Source: Tropicimonas_B omnivorans
Lineage (GTDB): Bacteria; Pseudomonadota; Alphaproteobacteria; Rhodobacterales; Rhodobacteraceae
Length of the DNA: 64,000 nt
Assembly: GCF_031846565.1 (NCBI RefSeq)
Contig: NZ_JAVRHL010000003.1
Coordinates: 124,001-188,000 of the forward strand
Direction: 5' to 3'
The position numbers were made by a program, and so were the translations under genes. Shown here in pieces: positions 35,455-43,396 of the stretch; within the stretch, counting starts at the first letter, position 1; each line of letters opens with the position of its first letter. The notes beneath the pieces were generated by a model that made no database searches, was not told where the DNA came from, and saw nothing but the letters and a program-made list of their open reading frames with translations.

Positions 35455-35667
35455 ATGTCCTACGCGCTTCTCACCCCCCGCGCTCCGCGCGAAACGATCT
35501 CCATCCGCCCGTTCGTCATGGACGCCCTCGAAACCCTTCAATCCTGGCGCGATGCCGCCGTGACACGCAAGACCCTGCTTGCCCTGTCCGACGACGCTCT
35601 CGACGATATCGGCCTGACCCGTGGCCAGATCGAAGCGATGCCGCGCCGCGCGATCCGCAGCCTCTGA
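35455..35667 (+). CDS. DUF1127 domain small protein
   Basis: A predicted 70-residue protein. The C-terminal half, VTRKTLLALSDDALDDIGLTRGQIEA, is a clear DUF1127 domain (helix with conserved LSDxxLxDIGL). Such small, often Arg-rich proteins occur in many alphaproteobacteria; some are RNA-binding and some affect sRNA or phosphate-related stress. The ATG at 35455 is chosen because the domain fits it; the longer ORF from 35266 is not needed. It ends in a strong bidirectional terminator. In Rhodobacter a DUF1127 gene precedes CcsR sRNAs, but I see no such repeat array here. Confidence 0.82.
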   Translation: MSYALLTPRAPRETISIRPFVMDALETLQSWRDAAVTRKTLLALSDDALDDIGLTRGQIEAMPRRAIRSL

Positions 35668-35745
35668 GGCCGAAGCGGCAGAGGCGGGCGCCGGGTGGGG
35701 GCAGCCCCAACCGCCCCGTCGCCGCGGCGGACGTCGCCTGATACG

Positions 35746-35781
35746 AAAAAGGCGTCGGATCATCGGATCCGGCGCCTTTTT
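35746..35781. terminator. Strong bidirectional rho-independent terminator
   Basis: A 16-bp stem (one G-U pair), AAAAAGGCGTCGGATC with GATCCGGCGCCTTTTT around a four-base ATCG loop, has A5 at its left and T5 at its right base. It can end transcripts of the DUF1127 gene on the plus strand and of prmA on the minus strand. Confidence 0.9.
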
Positions 35782-35821
35782 CTTGTGCAAGCGGCGCCGG
35801 AGCGCCGGGCCCTGACCGTCC

Positions 35822-36691
35822 TCAGACCTTTTCGAGGCAGAGCGTCGCCCAGCCCGAGATCTCCCGCCGCGACCTGAGCTGCATCCCCGCCGCGTGATAG
35901 GCGTCGATGACCTCGTCGGCCTGCCGCAGGAGCAGGCCCGACAGAACGGCATGTCCGCCCGTATCGAGGGCGCCGGCGATGTCGGGGGCGAGATCGATCA
36001 GCGGTGCCTTGAGGATATTGGCGAGCACGAGGCGGTAGGGCGCATGGGCCGCGATGTCGGGATGGCCGAGGCCCGCCGCCTCGACGCAGGTCACGCGCTC
36101 CGAAAGCCCATTCGCCGCGAGGTTCGCTTTTGCCACCTCGACCGCGACCTCGTCGATGTCGGAGGCCACGACCGGCCCTTCGAGGACCCGCGCCGCCGCC
36201 ATGGCCAGAACGGCCGTGCCGCAGCCGACATCGAGAACCGGCGTCCGCGCCGTGCCATCCTCGATCATCGCGTCCAGCGTCTCGAGGCAGCCGAGCGTCG
36301 TGCCGTGGTGCCCCGTGCCGAACGCCATCGCCGCCTCGATCAGCAGGGGTTCGCTCCCCTCCGGGACCTGGTCCGCATCGTGGCTGCCATAGACGAAGAA
36401 GCGCCCGCCCTTCACTGGCGTCAGCTCCCGCCGCACCTTGGCCACCCAGTCCGTCTGCGGCAGCTCGGACACCGCGAAGGGCTTCGCGCCGAACGCCGCG
36501 GCCAAGAGGGCAAGGCCGGTCTCGTCGGGTTCCTCGGTGAAGTAGCCGCCGATCTCCCACAGACCCGACCCGTCCTCCATCTCGAAGACGCCGACGCCGG
36601 TGGGCTCGGGGTCCAGCCGCTCCATCGCATCGCCGAGCGCCTCGGCCTGATCTTGTCCGGGCAGGGTGGTGAGGGCGGTATAGGTGGGCAT
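35822..36691 (-). CDS. prmA: Ribosomal protein L11 methyltransferase
   Basis: It trimethylates lysines and the N-terminus of L11. The N-terminal ferredoxin-like domain binds L11; the methyltransferase core has MAFGTGHHGTTLGCLETLD and VLDVGCGTAVLAMAAA (motif I), then LVLANILKAPLIDLAPDI. 289 residues matches the family. It converges on the DUF1127 gene across the terminator at 35746. Confidence 0.92.
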   Translation of the reverse strand: MPTYTALTTLPGQDQAEALGDAMERLDPEPTGVGVFEMEDGSGLWEIGGYFTEEPDETGLALLAAAFGAKPFAVSELPQTDWVAKVRRELTPVKGGRFFVYGSHDADQVPEGSEPLLIEAAMAFGTGHHGTTLGCLETLDAMIEDGTARTPVLDVGCGTAVLAMAAARVLEGPVVASDIDEVAVEVAKANLAANGLSERVTCVEAAGLGHPDIAAHAPYRLVLANILKAPLIDLAPDIAGALDTGGHAVLSGLLLRQADEVIDAYHAAGMQLRSRREISGWATLCLEKV

Positions 36692-36809
36692 CCGGGGGCT
36701 CCGCGGCTTTCAGGTTCACGCCGGGTAGGGGAGGGCACCCTCGGGGTCAAGCGGCCGGGAAGGGCGAGGGCGGCTGGACGCGCGGACGCAGGGCCGGCAT
36801 GTAGGGCGC

Positions 36810-37436
36810 ATGACACCCGACGAGATCCAGGCCCTCTTCACCCGCAGCGATGGCTCCTACCGGTTCGCCCGGTGGGGCCGTCCCGTCGCACCGGTGGTCT
36901 TCGGCACCGACGATGCGACACTCGGGGTCGTCAAGGGCGCCGCCGAGGCCGTGGCACGGCTGTCTGGCCGGACCCTCGCCGAGACGGATCCCGAGCTCGG
37001 CAGTAACCTGATGATGTTCTTCGTCTCCGGATGGGACGAGCTGGCGGATGTGCCGGACCTCGATCGCCTTGTGCCTGATCTGGACAGCCTCATTCCGCGG
37101 CTGGTGTCGGCCGAGGCCAATCAGTACCGCGTCTTCCGCTTCGACGCCGCCGGTGCCATCCGGGCCTGCTTCGCGTTCATCCGCATGGATGCGCATCTGG
37201 CGGAGCTGCCGGCCGAAACCATCGCGCTCGGCCAGGTCGTCCAGTCCGCTCTTCTCTGGTCGGACACGGCCTTTGCGGGGACCTCGCCCCTGGCGCGCAC
37301 CGAGGACGGACACACGATCCTGCGGCCCGAGATCGCGGATGTGATCCGGGCGGCCTACGATCCCGTCATGCCGGACATGGCGGACGATCCGGCTCACGCC
37401 CTTCGTCTCTTTGCCCGGTTGCGAGCGGCAGGATGA
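36810..37436 (+). CDS. Conserved hypothetical protein upstream of ybgC
   Basis: A 208-residue soluble protein that I do not recognise. It starts MTPDEIQALFTRSDGSYRFARWGRPVAPVVFG and contains SNLMMFFVSGWDELADVPDL, FRFDAAGAIRACFAFIRMD and IADVIRAAYDPVMPDMADDPAHALRLFARLR. It has no signal peptide or membrane span. Its TGA overlaps the ybgC start (ATGA), so it is probably co-translated and may share the envelope operon; that is context only. Confidence 0.6.
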   Translation: MTPDEIQALFTRSDGSYRFARWGRPVAPVVFGTDDATLGVVKGAAEAVARLSGRTLAETDPELGSNLMMFFVSGWDELADVPDLDRLVPDLDSLIPRLVSAEANQYRVFRFDAAGAIRACFAFIRMDAHLAELPAETIALGQVVQSALLWSDTAFAGTSPLARTEDGHTILRPEIADVIRAAYDPVMPDMADDPAHALRLFARLRAAG

Positions 37437-37834
37437 GCGCGGCGCACCGTCTTCCCGTGACTGTCTGGTACGAGGATACGGACATGGGCGGCATCGTCTA
37501 TCACGCCAATTACCTCAAGTTCGTCGAGCGCGGCCGCTCCGCATGGATCGCGAAGCTCGGCATCGACCAAGAGGCGCTGAGGCAGGCGGGCACCGTCTTC
37601 GCCGTCAGGCGGATAGAGGCGGATTACCTCGCTCCGGCCCGGTTCGCCGACGAACTGGTCGTGGAGACCCGCATCCGGAGCATCGGCCCCGCGCGTTGCG
37701 ACATGGCCCAGAGCGTTCTGCGCGGGGAGACGATCCTCTTCGGCGCCCGTGTCACCCTCGTCGCCCTGGGCCCCTCCGGCCGACCGACGCGCCTTCCCGC
37801 CATGCTCCGGGATGCCCTGACCGGTGCCCCTTAA
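37433..37834 (+). CDS. ybgC: Tol-Pal associated acyl-CoA thioesterase
   Basis: A 133-residue hotdog-fold thioesterase of the YbgC/4-HBT family. The signature DTDMGGIVYHANYLKFVERGRSAW, including the catalytic Asp-His region, is at about residues 14-37. E. coli YbgC hydrolyses short-chain acyl-CoAs and acts near phospholipid synthesis. It precedes the tol genes as in most proteobacteria, but 179 bases separate it from tolQ, which has its own candidate promoter. Confidence 0.9.
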   Translation: MSAAHRLPVTVWYEDTDMGGIVYHANYLKFVERGRSAWIAKLGIDQEALRQAGTVFAVRRIEADYLAPARFADELVVETRIRSIGPARCDMAQSVLRGETILFGARVTLVALGPSGRPTRLPAMLRDALTGAP

Positions 37835-37932
37835 GCGGCTTCGGCGGTCGCGCAGATGCCCCGGGGCGAAGAGGGGATGGCGCCCGCCCGTCGGACCTCG
37901 CGGGCCGTTTTGAGCGGAATAACGCCATCGTG

Positions 37933-37962
37933 TTGGCATTCCTCGTGCAAAGCTTGTAAAAA
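37933..37962 (+). promoter_or_regulatory. Candidate promoter of tolQ
   Basis: TTGGCA (37933-37938) and TAAAAA (37957-37962), 18 bases apart, lie about 50 bases before the tolQ ATG in an AT-richer patch. This would let the tol genes be expressed independently of ybgC. Confidence 0.35.
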
Positions 37963-38013
37963 CAGGCCTAACAGTGCCACCGCCAGAGTGGCAAAGCAGA
38001 GCAGAGCAGGCAG

Positions 38014-38715
38014 ATGGACCCCTCGACCCTTCAAGCGGCCTCCGAGATCGATTTTTCGTTCTGGGCGCTGTTCTTCCGCGCCACGATTACCGTCAAGCTG
38101 GTGATGCTGATGCTGATCGGCGCGTCCTTCTGGGCGTGGGCGATCATCATTCAGAAAATCATCGCGTTCCGCAAAGCCCGTGCCGAGCAGGCGGAGTTCG
38201 ACCAGGCGTTCTGGTCTGGCGAGCCGCTGGACGAGCTTTACGAGCGCCTCGGCCCCGAACCGGCCGGCGCGTCGGAGCGCATCTTCGCCGCCGGCATGAC
38301 CGAGTGGCAGCGCAGTCATCGCACCGACGGGCGGCTGATCCCCGGCGCCGAGAGCCGGATCGAGCGGTCGATGGATGTCGCCATCACCCGCGAATCCGAA
38401 AAGCTGAACTCCCAGCTCGGCTTCCTTGCGACGGTAGGATCCACCGCGCCCTTCATCGGTCTCTTCGGGACCGTGTTCGGCATCATGAACGCCTTCGTCG
38501 AGATCGCCGAGCAGCAGAACACCTCGCTTGCGGTCGTCGCGCCGGGCATCGCTGAGGCGCTCCTCGCCACCGGCCTCGGCCTTCTCGCGGCCATTCCGGC
38601 GGTCATCGCCTACAACAAGCTGAATGCCGATGCGGACCACCTGATCGGCGGCTACGAGGCCTTCTCGGACGAGTTCTCCACCATCCTCTCCCGGCAACTC
38701 GAGGCGGTCGCCTGA
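38014..38715 (+). CDS. tolQ: Tol-Pal system inner-membrane protein TolQ
   Basis: A MotA/ExbB-type protein (233 residues) that with TolR makes the proton-driven motor of the Tol-Pal system. Spans: about 18-36 (FWALFFRATITVKLVMLMLIG region), about 145-170 (TVGSTAPFIGLFGTVFGIMNAF) and about 180-200 (GIAEALLATGLGLLAAIPAVI), with the conserved Thr/Gly motor residues. The longer ORF from 37974 is a different frame. Confidence 0.93.
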   Translation: MDPSTLQAASEIDFSFWALFFRATITVKLVMLMLIGASFWAWAIIIQKIIAFRKARAEQAEFDQAFWSGEPLDELYERLGPEPAGASERIFAAGMTEWQRSHRTDGRLIPGAESRIERSMDVAITRESEKLNSQLGFLATVGSTAPFIGLFGTVFGIMNAFVEIAEQQNTSLAVVAPGIAEALLATGLGLLAAIPAVIAYNKLNADADHLIGGYEAFSDEFSTILSRQLEAVA

Positions 38716-38716
38716 C

Positions 38717-39196
38717 ATGGGAGCCGGTGTCATCAAACCGGCCGGCGGCGGAGGCGGCCGGCGCCGCGGACGTCGCAGGGGTCGGGCCGGTGCGATGTCC
38801 GAGATCAACGTCACGCCCTTCGTGGACGTGATGCTGGTGCTCCTCATCGTCTTCATGGTGGCCGCGCCGCTCCTGACCGTGGGCGTGCCCGTCGAGCTTC
38901 CGAAAACCGCCGCCGAGGCGCTTCCGCAGGATCCCGAGGAGCCGCTGGCGGTGACGCTGACGGCCGATGGCGGGATCGCGATCCAGACCACCGAGGTCGC
39001 GGCGGACGAGCTGATCGGCCGGCTGCAGGGAATCGCCGCCGAGCGTGAGAACGACAAGATCTACCTCCGCGCCGACGGGGCCATTCCCTATGCCCGCGTG
39101 GTGGAGGTCATGGGCGCCCTGAACCGCGGCGGCTTCTCCAACATAGGCCTCGTGACCGAGACCGGCGGGCCCACCTTCGACGGCGGAGGCGGCTGA
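38717..39196 (+). CDS. tolR: Tol-Pal system protein TolR
   Basis: An ExbD-family protein (159 residues). The single span follows SEINVTPFVDVMLVLLIVFMV, which carries the proton-binding Asp, and a periplasmic domain ends ALNRGGFSNIGLVTE. The cytoplasmic N-terminus is Gly/Arg-rich (about residues 9-26), a feature I recall from alphaproteobacterial TolR. One base separates it from tolQ. Confidence 0.93.
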   Translation: MGAGVIKPAGGGGGRRRGRRRGRAGAMSEINVTPFVDVMLVLLIVFMVAAPLLTVGVPVELPKTAAEALPQDPEEPLAVTLTADGGIAIQTTEVAADELIGRLQGIAAERENDKIYLRADGAIPYARVVEVMGALNRGGFSNIGLVTETGGPTFDGGGG

Positions 39197-39201
39197 AACC
39201 C

Positions 39202-40422
39202 ATGCGCAGGGGCGTCCAGATCTCCGGCGCAGGGCATCTCGCGCTCGCCGTCTGGCTGCTCGTGGGCGGCTGGCTTCCCGACCGTCGTCCGGACGAGGCG
39301 GATTTCACCGATGTGACCGTGGTCTCCGGCGAGGAATTCGCCGCGCTGGTCGCCGGCGGCGGCGCGCCCGATGCGCCCCAGGTGGGCGAGGAGCCCGCGG
39401 CTCCGGCCGCGCCGGACGAGGCCGCCGAGGCGCCTGAGGTGCCCGCGGCGGACACGTCGCCCGAGCCGCAGCCCGCCCCAGAGGCGACGCCGGCAGAAGA
39501 TCCGGACCCGGCGCCCGATGTCAGCGGCGTCGCCGCGCCCCAGGCCGAGGTTCAGCCGGACGCCCCCGGACAGCAGCCCGCCCCCGACAGCCCCGACGGG
39601 GCCGCCGTGACCTTTGCCCCGGACGAGACGCCAGTGCCCCGCGAGGCGCCGCGTGTCGCGCCCCTCGCCGCGCCGGAGCCCGACGCCCAGGCGGAGGTGT
39701 CGGACACCGTTCAGGCCGCGGTCGATCCCGACGCCGAGGCGGAGGCCGAGACCCCCGTGGAAGAGGCGCAGGAGGCGACCGCTCCCGAGGAGGCGACGAC
39801 CGAGACGGTGACGGAGGCGGACGAGCCGCAGGAGGCCGGAGAGGTCGTGGCCGCCCTCGCGCCCGCCGGCTCGCCGCGCCCCCGCACACGCCCTGCGCAG
39901 CCGGCCCCGACCCCCGAGCCGGAGCCCGAACCCGAACCCGAACCGGAGCAGGTTGCGGCGGCCGAACCCGAACCCGAGACGCAAACGCAGCCGGAACCCG
40001 CCGCCGATCCGATGGCCGACGCGATCGCCGATGCCGTGGCCGACGCCGTCACCGATTCCGCCCCTGCGCCGTCCCCGTCTCCGTCCGAGTATAGCGGCCC
40101 GCCGATGACCGCCGGCGAGAAGGACGCGCTTCGCGTGGCGGTGCAGCGCTGCTGGAACGTGGGCTCGCTCTCGACCGAGGCGCTTCGCACCACGGTGACC
40201 GTCCTCGTCACGATGAACGAGGATTCGACGCCCGACACGGGCACGATCCGCATGACCGACTTCTCCGGCGGCAGCGAAACGGCCGCCCGGCAGGCGTTCG
40301 AGGCGGCCCGCCGCGCGATCATCCGCTGCGGCGCGTCCGGCTTCTCCCTCCCGGCCGAGAAATACGGCGCCTGGGCGGAAATCGAAATGGTATTCAACCC
40401 CGACAACATGAGGGTCAGGTAA
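39202..40422 (+). CDS. tolA: TolA-like periplasmic-spanning protein
   Basis: It links the inner-membrane motor to Pal in the outer membrane. A single N-terminal span (about residues 8-26) is followed by a long, low-complexity Pro/Glu/Ala-rich region (about 50-300) with PEPEPEPE tracts, then a TonB/TolA C-terminal domain from about 312 (MTAGEKDALRVAVQRCWNVG ... LPAEKYGAWAEIEMVFNPDNM). Sequence in the linker is poorly conserved, as expected for TolA. Five bases after tolR; its stop overlaps an upstream ATG that tolB does not use. Confidence 0.9.
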   Translation: MRRGVQISGAGHLALAVWLLVGGWLPDRRPDEADFTDVTVVSGEEFAALVAGGGAPDAPQVGEEPAAPAAPDEAAEAPEVPAADTSPEPQPAPEATPAEDPDPAPDVSGVAAPQAEVQPDAPGQQPAPDSPDGAAVTFAPDETPVPREAPRVAPLAAPEPDAQAEVSDTVQAAVDPDAEAEAETPVEEAQEATAPEEATTETVTEADEPQEAGEVVAALAPAGSPRPRTRPAQPAPTPEPEPEPEPEPEQVAAAEPEPETQTQPEPAADPMADAIADAVADAVTDSAPAPSPSPSEYSGPPMTAGEKDALRVAVQRCWNVGSLSTEALRTTVTVLVTMNEDSTPDTGTIRMTDFSGGSETAARQAFEAARRAIIRCGASGFSLPAEKYGAWAEIEMVFNPDNMRVR

Positions 40423-40478
40423 TGGCCCCATCCCCTCTTCGCGTTCTTCGTTCGGCCCGCATCAGGAAAGGCCCGTCC

Positions 40479-41819
40479 ATGACCCTCTCGCGACTTCTTG
40501 CCTCGCTCGCCATCACGGCTGCGCTGGCGATGCCGGGCCTTCCCGCTCCGGCCAACGCCCAGGGCGGTCCGCTCCGGATCGAGATCACCGAAGGCGTGAT
40601 CGAGCCGCTCCCGGTCGCGATTCCGCCCTTCATCGCGGAGAGCCCGGCCGCCGAGCAACTGGCCGCGGACCTCACCCGCGTTGTGTCGGCGGACCTGACC
40701 GGCACCGGGCTCTTCCGCGAGATCCCGCAGAGCGCCTATATCTCCGGCGTCTCGGCGTTCGATCAGACGATCCAGTATGCCGACTGGAAGGCGATCAACG
40801 CGCAGGCGCTCGTCACGGGCGCGGTCAACGTGGATGGCGCCGGGAACGTCACGGTGAAGTTCCGCCTCTACGACGTCTTCTCCGAGGCGCAGCTCGGCGA
40901 GGGGCTTCAGCTCGACGGCGGATCGAATGCGTGGCGACGCCTCGCGCACAAGGTGGCCGACCAGGTCTATTCCCGGATCACGGGCGAGGGCGGCTATTTC
41001 GACAGCCGCGTCGTCTTCGTTTCCGAGGAAGGCCCGAAGGATGCCCGCCGCAAGCGCCTTGCCGTCATGGATTACGACGGTGCGAACGTGCAGTACCTGA
41101 CGGACAGCGCGTCCATCGTGCTCGCGCCGCGCTTCTCGCCCTCCGGCGACCGCGTTCTCTACACCTCCTACGAAACCGGCCAGCCGGAAATCTTCCTGCT
41201 GAACGTGGGCTCGGTGCAGCGTCAGCAGATCCCGGTGCCGGGCGATGCGATGACCTTCTCGCCGCGCTTCTCGCCCTCCGGCGATTCGGTCGTCTTCTCG
41301 CTCAGCCAGGGCGGCAACACCGACATCTACGCAATGAATCTCGGTGGCGGTCAGCCGATCCGCCTGACGAGCACGCCCGCCATCGAGACGGCGCCCAGCT
41401 TCTCTCCGGACGGCTCGCAGATCGTATTCGAAAGCGATCGCTCCGGCAGTCAGCAGCTCTACATCATGTCCGCCTCCGGCGGCGAAGCGCGGCGGATCAG
41501 CTTCGGCCCGGGCCGCTACGGAACGCCCGTCTGGTCCCCGCAGGGCGATTACATCGCCTTCACCAAGCAGAACGAGGGCCGTTTCCACATCGGCGTGATG
41601 CGCACCGACGGCTCCGAGGAACGGCTGCTGACGGCCTCCTTCCTCGACGAGGGTCCGACCTGGGCGCCGAACGGGCGGGTCATCATGTTCACCCGCGAGA
41701 GTGCCGGTGCCGGCGGCACGGCGCAGCTTTTCTCGGTGGATATCTCGGGACGGAACCTCAAGCAGGTCTCCACGCCCGGCGCGGCGTCCGACCCGGCCTG
41801 GTCGCCGCTTCTGCCCTGA
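40479..41819 (+). CDS. tolB: Tol-Pal translocation protein TolB
   Basis: A periplasmic protein of 446 residues. The ATG at 40479, with AGGAAAGG upstream, starts a Sec signal peptide (about residues 1-28, cut near ANA). An N-terminal domain (VIEPLPVAIPPF, ADLTGTGLFREIP) precedes a six-bladed beta-propeller built of repeats such as APRFSPSGDRVLYTSYE, SPRFSPSGDSVVFS and APSFSPDGSQIVFESDRSG. The ATG at 40422 would add a non-signal extension and is not used. Confidence 0.94.
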   Translation: MTLSRLLASLAITAALAMPGLPAPANAQGGPLRIEITEGVIEPLPVAIPPFIAESPAAEQLAADLTRVVSADLTGTGLFREIPQSAYISGVSAFDQTIQYADWKAINAQALVTGAVNVDGAGNVTVKFRLYDVFSEAQLGEGLQLDGGSNAWRRLAHKVADQVYSRITGEGGYFDSRVVFVSEEGPKDARRKRLAVMDYDGANVQYLTDSASIVLAPRFSPSGDRVLYTSYETGQPEIFLLNVGSVQRQQIPVPGDAMTFSPRFSPSGDSVVFSLSQGGNTDIYAMNLGGGQPIRLTSTPAIETAPSFSPDGSQIVFESDRSGSQQLYIMSASGGEARRISFGPGRYGTPVWSPQGDYIAFTKQNEGRFHIGVMRTDGSEERLLTASFLDEGPTWAPNGRVIMFTRESAGAGGTAQLFSVDISGRNLKQVSTPGAASDPAWSPLLP

Positions 41820-41830
41820 CCAGGCGAAAT

Positions 41831-41862
41831 GCCCCCGGCGGCGCCTAGGCGGCACCGGGGGG
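41831..41862 (+). other. GC-rich hairpin between tolB and pal
   Basis: GCCCCCGG (41831-41838) pairs with CCGGGGGG (41855-41862) around a loop that is itself palindromic (GCCTAGGC inside). It begins 12 bases after the tolB stop and has no T tract. It may be an mRNA processing or stability signal that lets pal be expressed at a different level from tolB. Confidence 0.4.
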
Positions 41863-41939
41863 AGTTGTTAACGTGATCGGAACGCGGCCGCCGGCAAGAC
41901 CCGGCGCCGCCCGATGATAGAAAAGAGAAGGAATACGGG

Positions 41940-42470
41940 ATGGCGAGAACGGCGATCAAAGCGCTGGTGATCCTCAGCGCGCTCGGCCTCGGGGCCTGCC
42001 AGAACGCGGATCGCTTCGCGGACGGGACCATGGGCGGTGGCCCGGGCGGACCCGGCACCGTCGTCGATCCGCTGGCCGGCGGCGCGAACGATCCGACCTC
42101 CACGGCCTATTTCCAGCAGACGATCGGCGACCGGGTTCTCTTCCCGGTGGACCAGTCCTCGCTCACGGGCGAAGCGCGCAACACCCTGACGCAGCAGGCG
42201 CAGTGGATGCAGCGCAACCCCGAATACGCCGCCACCGTCGAGGGCCACGCGGACGAACAGGGCACGCGGGAATACAACCTCGCGCTCGGCGCGCGCCGCG
42301 CCAACTCGGTCCAGGAATACCTGATCAGCCAGGGCGTCGCCGGATCGCGCCTGCGGACGGTCTCCTACGGCAAGGAACGTCCCATCGAGGTGTGCTCGAC
42401 CGAAGCCTGTTACAGCCGCAACCGCCGCTCAGTCACAGTGCTGAACGCGAGCGGCGGCGCGGGGTTCTGA
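41940..42470 (+). CDS. pal: Peptidoglycan-associated lipoprotein
   Basis: The outer-membrane anchor of the Tol-Pal system. Lipobox LGAC with C20; after a Gly-rich linker, an OmpA-like peptidoglycan-binding domain: DRVLFPVDQSSLTGEARNTL, VEGHADEQGTREYNLALGARRA and VSYGKERPIEVC. The Asp and Arg residues that grip diaminopimelic acid are present. 176 residues, usual size. AAGGAA precedes the ATG. Confidence 0.95.
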   Translation: MARTAIKALVILSALGLGACQNADRFADGTMGGGPGGPGTVVDPLAGGANDPTSTAYFQQTIGDRVLFPVDQSSLTGEARNTLTQQAQWMQRNPEYAATVEGHADEQGTREYNLALGARRANSVQEYLISQGVAGSRLRTVSYGKERPIEVCSTEACYSRNRRSVTVLNASGGAGF

Positions 42471-42474
42471 TCCG

Positions 42475-43374
42475 ATGAAGCTCGCAGCCGCCCTCCTGCT
42501 CTCCGCGGCGCTCGCCCTTCCGGGGGCGAGCCACGCGCAACAGGCCGATGCCGAGACGCTGGCGGATCTCCGGCAGGAACTCTCGGTGCTCTTCGTCGAG
42601 TTCCAGCGCCTCCAGCGGGAGCTCTCCACCACCGGCGCCGCGGGCGGAGAGACCCTTCCGGCCTCCGTCCTCGAGCGGGTCGACGTGATGGAGCAGCAGC
42701 TCCAGAGCCTGACCTCCCGCGCCGAGGAGCTCCAGTTCCGGGTGGACCGCGTCGTCACGGACGGAACCAACCGCGTCGGGGACCTCGAATTCCGGATCTG
42801 CGAGCTGGAGCCCGGCTGCGACATCTCCGAGGTGGGCGAGACGTTGACCATCGGCGGCGGCGACATGCCGGCGACCGGCGGCGGCGCGCCCGCCTTCGGC
42901 GGCAACGCGATCGGGGCGGGGGACATCGCCTCACCGATCGACGGCGGCAGCGGGGCCGCGTCCGGCGCGGACAGTGGCGGCGCGCAGCTCGCCGTGGGTG
43001 AACAGCAGGATTTCGACCGGGCGAAGGAGGCCCTCGACTCCGGTAGCTTTCGCAGCGCCGCAGACCTCTTTGCGACCTTCACCCAAACCTATCCCGGCGG
43101 ACCGCTGAACGCGCAGGCGAACTATTACCGTGGCGAGGCCCTCGCGGGCCTCGGCGACACGGCTCCGGCCGCGCGGGCCTATCTCGAGAGCTTCAGCGCG
43201 GATCCGGGCAGTTCCGTCGCGCCGCAGGCGCTTCTGAGCCTCGGCCAGAGCCTGTCCTCGCTGGGGCAGAACCAGGAAGCCTGCGTGACCCTCGGCGAAG
43301 TCGGAACGCGTTTTCCGGGCAGCGACGCGGCGGCAGAGGCGGCTTCGGCGCGCGACGCGGCCGGGTGCTTCTGA
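42475..43374 (+). CDS. cpoB: Tol-Pal associated periplasmic protein CpoB (YbgF)
   Basis: A 299-residue protein with a signal peptide (about 1-22), an N-terminal coiled-coil (LADLRQELSVLFVEFQRLQREL, ERVDVMEQQLQSLTSRAEELQFRVDRV) and C-terminal TPR repeats (FDRAKEALDSGSFRSAADLFATFTQTYPGGPLNAQANYYRGEALAGLGD). CpoB coordinates peptidoglycan synthesis with outer-membrane constriction. It starts four bases after pal. Confidence 0.9.
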   Translation: MKLAAALLLSAALALPGASHAQQADAETLADLRQELSVLFVEFQRLQRELSTTGAAGGETLPASVLERVDVMEQQLQSLTSRAEELQFRVDRVVTDGTNRVGDLEFRICELEPGCDISEVGETLTIGGGDMPATGGGAPAFGGNAIGAGDIASPIDGGSGAASGADSGGAQLAVGEQQDFDRAKEALDSGSFRSAADLFATFTQTYPGGPLNAQANYYRGEALAGLGDTAPAARAYLESFSADPGSSVAPQALLSLGQSLSSLGQNQEACVTLGEVGTRFPGSDAAAEAASARDAAGCF

Positions 43375-43396
43375 GCGTCATGGCCGTGGCGGTCTC

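Noticed and set aside
40422..40478. In-frame ATG overlapping the tolA stop as the tolB start
   Set aside because: It would put 19 basic residues before a clean signal peptide. The ATG at 40479 has AGGAAAGG upstream.
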